DNA from: Treponema sp.
GTDB taxonomy: Bacteria > Spirochaetota > Spirochaetia > Treponematales > Treponemataceae
Assembly: GCA_012513125.1 (NCBI GenBank)
Contig: JAAZCS010000326.1
Location: 1 to 5,801, forward strand
Length of the DNA stretch: 5,801 nt
Direction: 5' to 3'
The position numbers and the translations under genes were made by a program. Of the stretch, positions 1 through 5,262 are shown in pieces. Within the stretch, counting starts at the first letter, position 1; every line of letters starts with the position of its first letter. The notes beneath the pieces are model-generated. The model was not told where the DNA came from, did no database searches, and saw only the letters and a list, made by a program, of their open reading frames with translations.

Positions 1-216
1 GAATATGCAAATGCAAAGAATATTGAACTGGAATCAATGCAAAAATCTCTTCAATCATCAGATGAGTTTTTTAGAAAATTAAATGATGCGTTATCAAAAA
101 TTGCTGAAAGCGGTGGTTACAGTATGATTTTGAGTCTTCAAGAATCAAATGCAATTTTATGGTACAGTTCTTCTGTTGATATTACGGATGCTGTAATTGC
201 AAAATTGGGAATCTAA
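1..216 (+). CDS. skp: OmpH/Skp-family periplasmic chaperone, C-terminal end only (5' truncated by window)
   Basis: Frame 1 is open from the first base to a TAA at 214-216 and gives the last 71 residues of a protein. The tail has the OmpH/Skp family pattern: a charged helix with a repeated Ser/Gln/Lys character, then IAESGGYSMIL, a short hydrophobic strand ending AILWYSS, and the closing VDITDAVIAKLGI. The last segment matches the family's typical 'DIT..VI..L' ending. Skp-like proteins are small secreted chaperones that hold unfolded outer-membrane proteins in the periplasm for delivery to the BAM machinery. The signal peptide and most of the coiled-coil arms would lie upstream, outside the window. 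The stop codon overlaps the mutS start by one base (TAATG), so the two are probably cotranscribed and translationally coupled. From memory of Treponema pallidum, bamA would be expected just upstream. The family call is fairly secure. The exact symbol is less so, because only the C-terminus is visible. Confidence 0.82.
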   Translation, partial: EYANAKNIELESMQKSLQSSDEFFRKLNDALSKIAESGGYSMILSLQESNAILWYSSSVDITDAVIAKLGI

Positions 217-2816
217 TGGAAAGCTCCGAAGAAAATCAAACACCGATGATGATTCAATATTCATCGGTGAAAAAACAATATCCTACCGAAGTTCTTTTTT
301 TTCGATTAGGTGATTTTTACGAAATGTTTGATGAAGATGCGATCAGTGTATCGCGTCTTCTTAATTTAACATTGACTCATCGGGCAAAACATCCAATGTG
401 CGGAATTCCCTATCATGCCGCAAAAATATATATAGCAAGATTATTACGACTTGGAAAAAAAATCGTTATTTGTGAACAAGTCGGCGAGATTCCAAAAGGT
501 GGAAAAACAATTGCTGAACGAAAAGTAGTTGAAATTATTACCCCTGGTACAGCTACAGAATCAGAATATTTAGAAGGAAATAGTGCCAATTATTTATCTT
601 CACTTTCGATTTATAAAGGAAGAGCTGGTTTTTCATATATTGATGTTACTACATCAGAATTTTTTGCAACATCATGGAATGCGGCTAATATGGACGAAAA
701 TTTTGTTAAGGAATTAAATCGTTCAAATCCAAAAGAAATTTTACTACCATTATCTTTGAAAAAAAACGAAATAATTCAAAATGCTCTTAATTCTCACGAA
801 CTATTATCAGTTTCATATTATCCAGATTGGAATTTTTCTTATGATTATTCTGATAATAAATTAAAAGAGCAATTCGGGACACTAAGCCTAAAAGCTTTTG
901 GTTTGAATGAAAATTCTGCAGAAATTGTTCCAGCTGGATTTTTGTTGGATTATTTATCAAAAACAACAAATTCAAAAATTCCTCATGTAAATTCCATAAA
1001 AATATATTCAGACAGTGATTTTTTGGTAATGGATAATTTTTCTAGAAAAAATCTTGAAATAACTGAAAATTTACACGACGGTTCAACTCAATATACATTA
1101 CTTGATTGTGTCAATTTTACAAAAACAGCAATGGGGTATCGATTGTTACGAAATTGGCTTTTATTTCCATTAACTGATGTGAAACAGATTGAAAGTAGGC
1201 AAAATCAGATAAATGTTTTTTTTGAGAATAAGTCTATTTTAGACAAAATAAGATCAGATTTATCATCTATTCTAGATATTGAACGTTTAGCAAGTAGAAT
1301 TGCAATGAATAAAGCTCATCCAAAAGATTTGCAGGCATTAAAATCTAGCTTGCAGGAATGGCTGAAAATTAAACAATATCTATGTGATTTTGATTTTTCA
1401 TTTATTGATTCAAAACCTGCAGAACAGATGATTTCTTTAATAGAAAAGTCAATATTAGATGAACCATCTGTATCTATTACTGAAGGTGGAATAATTAAGG
1501 AAGGTTGGTCTGAAGATTTAGATCATTGGAGAAATATTCACGATAATTTTAATTCAATTTTAAGCGAATATGAGAAAGAAGAAAAAGCTAAAACTGGAAT
1601 ATCAACACTAAGAATAAAAAACAACAATGCTTTTGGATATTTTATTGAAGTTAGCAAAGGCAAATTATCTTCTGTTCCATCTCATTTTATTATGAGACGA
1701 GCATTAGTAAATGGAGATAGATATACAACTGAAAAACTTCAGTCTCTAGAACAACAATTAAATGAAGCTTCTGGGAAAATACTGGAATTGGAAAGAGATT
1801 TATTTTTAGAAATTAGAGAAAATCTTCAAAAGAATATTGCATATATGTTGCAACTATCAAATGAAATTGCGAATACAGATTCAATTGGTTCCTTATCATA
1901 TGTTGCAACTCATTATAATTGGGTAAAACCAGAAATTGATAATTCTTTTGTGTTTGAAATTGAAGAAGGAAGACATCCTGTTGTCGAAAAAAATATTCCT
2001 TCGGGTGAATTTATTCCAAATTCAATTAGCCTAAATGTTGAAGATGAAAATATAGCAGCGTTTGCGTTAATCACAGGCCCTAATATGGCTGGTAAAAGCA
2101 CTTATCTAAGGCAGAATGCTTTAATTTCACTTTTAAGTCAAATTGGATCATATGTACCAGCAAAAAAAGCAAAGATTGGGATTGTTGATAAGATTTTTTG
2201 CAGAGTTGGGGCTTCCGATAATTTAGCTAAAGGCGAGTCAACTTTTTTAGTGGAAATGATTGAAACAGCTAACATTTTAAGATCAGCAACAAAAAAATCA
2301 TTAGTAATAATGGATGAAGTTGGAAGAGGAACATCAACAGAAGATGGATTGGCAATTGCAAGAGCTATTTCAGAATATCTAATAAATGAAATAAAGTGTA
2401 AAACTCTTTTTGCAACTCATTATCATGAACTAACACGAATGGAAAATCCATATTTATGTAAATTATGCATGGATGTTTTGGAACAAGACGGTAAGATTAC
2501 TTTTTTACGGAAAGTTAAGAAAGGTGTTACAGAAAATTCATACGGAATTCATGTTGCACAATTGGCTGGAATTCCAGATACAGTAATCGAACGTGCAAAT
2601 CAAATATTAGCAAGTTTGCAAAAAAAAGCTCAGGATAATCCAATTTTATTTGATAACGAAGTGAAAAAAGAAGAAAAAATACTACAAACTTCAGGTCTTT
2701 TTAGCGATGAAGAGATAGTAATATCAGAAATTCTTTCTCAAGATATTGATAGAATGACACCGATGGAAGCTTTGCAAACTATTTCTAGATGGAAAAAGAA
2801 TTTATCAGGTTTGTAA
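216..2816 (+). CDS. mutS: DNA mismatch repair protein MutS
   Basis: An 866-residue MutS, close to the usual 850-880 of bacterial MutS1. As a dimer it binds mismatches and small loops and, with ATP and MutL, starts strand-specific repair in the cytoplasm. Domain I carries the mismatch-reading Phe-X-Glu at F34-Y35-E36 in GDFYEMF, then MCGIPYHA (61-68) and TPGT (109-112). The connector spans roughly 125-255. The lever/core starts near MDNFSRKNLEI (272-282), and the clamp includes NNNAFGYFIEV (469-479). The ATPase has Walker A GPNMAGKST (621-629), Walker B with D700-E701 followed by VGRGTSTEDG (702-711), the FATHYHELT histidine motif (732-740) and SYGIHVAQLAGIP (775-787). QTSGLF (824-829) lies where other MutS proteins carry a beta-clamp binding motif, and the C-terminus keeps the usual DRMTPMEAL. 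The ATG overlaps the upstream TAA by one base. A weak GGGA at 207-210 is five bases before it, so coupled translation is likely. Nothing is truncated or missing. Confidence 0.98.
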   Translation: MESSEENQTPMMIQYSSVKKQYPTEVLFFRLGDFYEMFDEDAISVSRLLNLTLTHRAKHPMCGIPYHAAKIYIARLLRLGKKIVICEQVGEIPKGGKTIAERKVVEIITPGTATESEYLEGNSANYLSSLSIYKGRAGFSYIDVTTSEFFATSWNAANMDENFVKELNRSNPKEILLPLSLKKNEIIQNALNSHELLSVSYYPDWNFSYDYSDNKLKEQFGTLSLKAFGLNENSAEIVPAGFLLDYLSKTTNSKIPHVNSIKIYSDSDFLVMDNFSRKNLEITENLHDGSTQYTLLDCVNFTKTAMGYRLLRNWLLFPLTDVKQIESRQNQINVFFENKSILDKIRSDLSSILDIERLASRIAMNKAHPKDLQALKSSLQEWLKIKQYLCDFDFSFIDSKPAEQMISLIEKSILDEPSVSITEGGIIKEGWSEDLDHWRNIHDNFNSILSEYEKEEKAKTGISTLRIKNNNAFGYFIEVSKGKLSSVPSHFIMRRALVNGDRYTTEKLQSLEQQLNEASGKILELERDLFLEIRENLQKNIAYMLQLSNEIANTDSIGSLSYVATHYNWVKPEIDNSFVFEIEEGRHPVVEKNIPSGEFIPNSISLNVEDENIAAFALITGPNMAGKSTYLRQNALISLLSQIGSYVPAKKAKIGIVDKIFCRVGASDNLAKGESTFLVEMIETANILRSATKKSLVIMDEVGRGTSTEDGLAIARAISEYLINEIKCKTLFATHYHELTRMENPYLCKLCMDVLEQDGKITFLRKVKKGVTENSYGIHVAQLAGIPDTVIERANQILASLQKKAQDNPILFDNEVKKEEKILQTSGLFSDEEIVISEILSQDIDRMTPMEALQTISRWKKNLSGL

Positions 2817-2833
2817 AAAATCATTCCGTTTTG

Positions 2834-2853
2834 TAATATTATGGCTAATATTA
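2834..2853 (+). repeat. Paired palindrome TAATATTA forming a hairpin before comF
   Basis: TAATATTA occurs at 2834-2841 and again at 2846-2853, separated by TGGC. The octamer is its own reverse complement, so the pair is both a direct and an inverted repeat. It can fold as an 8-bp stem with a 4-base loop, with a possible extra G-U pair (2833/2854). All eight pairs are A-T, so the stem is weak. No T run follows, so it is not a classic intrinsic terminator. It ends four bases before the comF GTG, where a ribosome binding site would normally sit. It could be an RNA structure limiting comF translation, a protein-binding site, or chance in AT-rich DNA. Confidence 0.4.
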
Positions 2854-2857
2854 TTGT

Positions 2858-3628
2858 GTGGAAGATCTTATTTTTCTTATAAAGCATTTGATTGTTACGT
2901 TGATACGCGTGTTCTTTTCTTTTTTGAAAGGAGGGGAACATTGTGTTGTGTGTGATAGTCGTACTTTGTTTTTGCCTGTTTGTGAAAATTGCAAAGCTAC
3001 TTTTTTTTCGATGGATGGGATTTTAAAAAAGGACAGATGTTTTAACTGTGGTAAGGAGCTCTTGTCTACTGAAAATGATTGTATGAATTGCAGAAGCAAT
3101 GAGGTATTTAAGAATGTAAATAAGAGTCTTCCACTTTTATCATATAAATTATGGAATAAAGAATTATTGGTAAAGTGGAAGATATTTTCTGTTAGGAGTT
3201 TAACATTATTTTTTGCAGAACTTGTTTATAATGCTTGCAAAAAAGTTGATATTAAAATAATTGTACCAGTTCCTCCTCGTCCTGGAAAGATTAAAAAAGA
3301 AGGCTGGGATCAAATTGATGAATTATGCTGTTATCTTCAATATAAATATAAAATGAATGTATTAAAATTATTAAAAAGGAATTCATTACAAGAACAGAAA
3401 AAATTATCAAGAGATGAAAGATTGAATATAATAGGTAAATCTTATTCGATAGAAAGTAGTGAAAAAATAAAAAAAGAATTAAGAAAAAATGACAGTATAT
3501 TACCAAATAGTGTTTGTCTACTTGATGATGTAATAACGACGGGTTCAACAGTTGAATCATGTTCAATAGAACTAAAGAAAATCGGTATAAAGGAAGTTAA
3601 TGTATTATCTCTTTTTTATGTTGATTAA
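2858..3628 (+). CDS. comF: ComF/GntX-family protein (zinc-finger plus phosphoribosyltransferase domain)
   Basis: A 256-residue ComF-family protein, slightly longer than the usual 220-240. Residues 4-23 are strongly hydrophobic with a few basic residues. Two four-cysteine clusters follow, C29/C32/C42/C45 and C61/C64/C75/C78, matching the double zinc ribbon seen in GntX-like members. The phosphoribosyltransferase half has the family's VPVPPRP...EGWDQ stretch, then LSRDERLNIIGKSY (the family's 'Ls..eR..Ni'), and the PRPP loop LLDDVITTGST at about 221-231 with acidic D223-D224. In naturally competent bacteria ComF helps process incoming single-stranded DNA. In others the role is unsettled, and no substrate can be read from sequence. 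The start is GTG at 2858: an in-frame stop lies at 2846-2848, and starting at the next well-placed codon (GTG 2948) would remove C29. There is no clear Shine-Dalgarno before 2858, and a weak hairpin sits there. The gene begins 41 bases after mutS with no evident terminator between, so it is probably read from the mutS transcript. Confidence 0.9.
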   Translation: MEDLIFLIKHLIVTLIRVFFSFLKGGEHCVVCDSRTLFLPVCENCKATFFSMDGILKKDRCFNCGKELLSTENDCMNCRSNEVFKNVNKSLPLLSYKLWNKELLVKWKIFSVRSLTLFFAELVYNACKKVDIKIIVPVPPRPGKIKKEGWDQIDELCCYLQYKYKMNVLKLLKRNSLQEQKKLSRDERLNIIGKSYSIESSEKIKKELRKNDSILPNSVCLLDDVITTGSTVESCSIELKKIGIKEVNVLSLFYVD

Positions 3629-3638
3629 TTTGATTATA

Positions 3639-3667
3639 TTGCAAAACCTTAAATTTCAGAGTATTAT
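3639..3667 (+). promoter_or_regulatory. Candidate sigma-70-type promoter for cheW
   Basis: TTGCAA (3639-3644, four of six bases match TTGACA) and TATTAT (3662-3667, five of six match TATAAT) are separated by exactly 17 bases. This would place the transcript start near 3674, about 55 bases before the cheW ATG. It lies in the only sizeable spacer of the window, just after comF. Such matches arise easily by chance in DNA this rich in A and T. A second -10-like TATAAA is at 3707-3712 but has no good -35 partner. No GCCGATAA-like sigma-28 element was seen, although cheW is a chemotaxis gene. Confidence 0.35.
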
Positions 3668-3680
3668 AGATTAACTGAAA
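3654..3680 (+). promoter_or_regulatory. Inverted repeat TTTCAG/CTGAAA downstream of comF
   Basis: TTTCAG at 3654-3659 is complementary to CTGAAA at 3675-3680, giving a 6-bp stem with two G-C pairs and a 15-base loop. Its right arm shares bases 3678-3680 with the left arm of the next hairpin, so the two cannot form together. Only RNA read through from comF would contain the left arm if the promoter above is real. The stem is short and may be chance. Confidence 0.22.
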
Positions 3681-3704
3681 ATCTTATTTATTAGTAGATT
3701 TTTT
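3678..3704 (+). terminator. Weak terminator-like hairpin in the comF-cheW spacer
   Basis: AAAATCT (3678-3684) is complementary to AGATTTT (3696-3702), a 7-bp stem with one G-C pair and an 11-base loop (3685-3695). A run of six T (3699-3704) overlaps and follows the right arm. The arrangement resembles an intrinsic terminator, but the stem is far weaker than normal. It could end some of the readthrough from comF or simply be leader structure. A promoter near 3639-3667 would place it inside the cheW leader. Confidence 0.25.
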
Positions 3705-3718
3705 CTTATAAATATTTT

Positions 3719-3723
3719 AGGAG
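3719..3723 (+). promoter_or_regulatory. Ribosome binding site of cheW
   Basis: AGGAG lies five bases upstream of the ATG at 3729. It is the best-placed Shine-Dalgarno in the window and fixes the cheW start. The downstream degT-like and nadK genes lack comparable sites, which suggests they depend on translation running on from cheW. Confidence 0.8.
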
Positions 3724-3728
3724 ATAGT

Positions 3729-4205
3729 ATGGCAAGTGAAGAAACACAATTGCAATTAGTAACATTTCAACTTGGTGATGAATTATACGGCGTTGATATA
3801 ATGGATGTAAAGGAAATTGTAAAACTTCAAAGTGTTCGTGTTATTCCTAATGCACCATATTATGTTGAAGGAATTATTAATCTTCGTGGTGAAATAATAC
3901 CAATAATTGCTTTACATAAACGATTTAGATTACAAGTTGCAGCAAATACTGAAGATGCTGATTATGAAAGTGGTTTTATTATTCTAAATATTGAAAATAA
4001 CAAAATTGGAATTATTATTGATAAAGTTGCAAGAGTAGTTACAGTTAAAAGAGAAGAAATAAAAGAACCTCCTCAGATGTTAAGTGGAATTGGTACTGAA
4101 TATATTGAGGGTGTTATTAGAGAAGAGCAAGGTTATCTGATTGTTTTAAATATTAGAAAGCTCTTTAATCCAAAAGAATTACAAAAAATAATAGATATTC
4201 AATAA
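3729..4205 (+). CDS. cheW: Chemotaxis coupling protein CheW
   Basis: A 158-residue, single-domain CheW covering the whole family length. CheW is a cytoplasmic adaptor that links methyl-accepting receptors to the histidine kinase CheA in the chemosensory array and so feeds the flagellar motor switch. The fold markers are in order: LVTFQLGDELYGVDIMDVKEI near residues 10-30, the conserved GIINLRGEIIPII with N51-L52-R53-G54, IIIDKV near 95-100, and the closing GVIREEQGYLIVLNIRKLF. The usual '[IV]DLR' after the NLRG strand reads IALH here (60-63), so the common Asp and Arg are replaced by Ala and His. No response-regulator or kinase domain is attached. The start is set by AGGAG at 3719-3723. The TAA at 4203-4205 is followed at once by the ATG of the next gene, so translation is probably coupled. 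No cheA, cheY or receptor gene is adjacent, making this an isolated cheW copy. Confidence 0.96.
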   Translation: MASEETQLQLVTFQLGDELYGVDIMDVKEIVKLQSVRVIPNAPYYVEGIINLRGEIIPIIALHKRFRLQVAANTEDADYESGFIILNIENNKIGIIIDKVARVVTVKREEIKEPPQMLSGIGTEYIEGVIREEQGYLIVLNIRKLFNPKELQKIIDIQ

Positions 4206-5258
4206 ATGATAAAAACTTATAGTTCAACGATTCGTAGAAAAGAAATGGATGCCGTATTAACCTGTATGGTTGATGAAAAATTGGGTCCAGGTGAAATAAA
4301 TTTAAAATTAATTCAACAAATTAAGGAAAACTTTTCATGTGATGGAGCAATAGCATTGCGAAGTCCATCAATAGCTTTAAAGTATATACTTATTGCGTTG
4401 AATATAGAAAAAAAAGAAAAAATAATGATTTCTGCGTTGGCACCTTCTTGGCAATATACGGCAATTAAGGAATTAGGTTATGAACCACTTGTTCTTGATG
4501 TAGAAGAAACAACTGGTTTAGTATCAGTTGAAAAAATAAGTGAAGGTTTGTTATCTGGTGGAAAAGTATTGTTACTTCATGAAACAGGTGGAATTTTGCC
4601 TGATTTTGAAAATATTTTGAATTTTAATATTCCTATCATTGAAGATATTTCTCAAAGTTATGGAGCATCTTTTTATCAAAAAAATGAAAATGGAAATGAA
4701 ATTTCTAAAAAACAAGCAGGCACTTTTGGTCTATATACAATTCTTGGTTTAGAAGAACATGATGTTGTTACAAGTGGTGGCGGTGCAATTCTTTTTTCAA
4801 AAGGAAGAAAAGAGTGGACTGTAATGAAAAACTGTCTTTCTGTTATTCCTTCCATTGATATGCTCCCTGATATTAATTCTGCATTAGCATATATTCAATT
4901 GAAAGAATTCAATAGAAATGAGAAAATCAGAAAGGAAATTTATGCTAATTATCAACATGCGTGTCTAATTGGGAGGCATAAAATGTTTATGCGGGAGATG
5001 GATGATAAGTCAACCGTATCATGTTTTTCATTGATATTAAATTCATCATTTAAAGATGTAAAACAATATGCTGGAAAAAAGGATATTGAAGTTAGGTTAG
5101 CATATGAAGATTCCGTTATTGCTCAAAATGATGAATTATCAGAATCGTGTATTCATGCAAAATCTTTATTCTTAAGATGTGTTCATTTTCCTCTTTATCC
5201 ACGTTTGTCTAGTAGTGAATGCTCAAAAATCATAAAAGTATTGGGATCTTTACCGTAA
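4206..5258 (+). CDS. DegT/DnrJ/EryC1/StrS-fold protein, apparently lacking the PLP lysine
   Basis: A 350-residue protein with the DegT/DnrJ/EryC1/StrS fold, slightly short for a family of about 370-400. The family normally comprises PLP-dependent sugar aminotransferases. Recognisable segments are RSPSIALKYILIALNI (substrate/PLP-phosphate region), APSWQYTAIKELGYEPLVLDV, the cofactor-ring motif EDISQSYGA with D147 and Q150, GGGA (191-194), DINSALAYIQL (222-232), and a C-terminal FPLYPRLSS. The expected 'SF...K.....GEGGA' reads LGLEEHDVVTSGGGA (180-194). Counting back from GGGA puts His185 at the lysine position; counting forward from GTFG (172-175) puts Glu183 there. The usual 'NYRM' before the AA-helix reads IDML (217-220). 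It therefore may not be a transaminase. ColD/RfbH-type dehydratases also carry His there, but the rest does not clearly match them. The ATG directly abuts the cheW stop with no evident Shine-Dalgarno. Annotations such as 'spore coat polysaccharide biosynthesis' would be fold-based only. The fold call is secure; the function is unknown. Confidence 0.85.
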   Translation: MIKTYSSTIRRKEMDAVLTCMVDEKLGPGEINLKLIQQIKENFSCDGAIALRSPSIALKYILIALNIEKKEKIMISALAPSWQYTAIKELGYEPLVLDVEETTGLVSVEKISEGLLSGGKVLLLHETGGILPDFENILNFNIPIIEDISQSYGASFYQKNENGNEISKKQAGTFGLYTILGLEEHDVVTSGGGAILFSKGRKEWTVMKNCLSVIPSIDMLPDINSALAYIQLKEFNRNEKIRKEIYANYQHACLIGRHKMFMREMDDKSTVSCFSLILNSSFKDVKQYAGKKDIEVRLAYEDSVIAQNDELSESCIHAKSLFLRCVHFPLYPRLSSSECSKIIKVLGSLP

Positions 5259-5262
5259 AACA

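Noticed and set aside
787..975. Minus-strand 62-codon frame in mutS, and a similar one at 1913-2101
   Set aside because: Both lie opposite intact MutS domains with no independent coding evidence.
2738..3099. Minus-strand open frames of 67 and 82 codons across the mutS-comF junction
   Set aside because: They lie opposite well-supported genes, lack family motifs and ribosome binding sites, and are explained by low stop density opposite AT-rich coding DNA.
3291..3566. Minus-strand 91-codon hydrophobic frame inside comF
   Set aside because: It is antisense to the conserved phosphoribosyltransferase domain. Its Ile/Leu/Phe/Tyr richness is what results from reading Lys/Asn-rich codons backwards.
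2948..3628. Shorter ComF starting at GTG 2948 behind the AAAGGAGG at 2927-2934
   Set aside because: The spacing of 11-13 bases is long, and this start would delete C29, breaking the first four-cysteine zinc cluster, so GTG 2858 is preferred.
3629..3728. Small gene or RNA gene in the comF-cheW spacer
   Set aside because: At 100 bases it has no supported open frame and no tRNA-like fold. A promoter, weak hairpins and the cheW ribosome binding site account for it.
4206..5258. Sugar-nucleotide aminotransferase of an O-antigen or spore-coat cluster
   Set aside because: No glycosyltransferase or nucleotide-sugar genes are nearby, and the catalytic lysine and NYR motif appear absent, so that assignment would rest on fold similarity alone.
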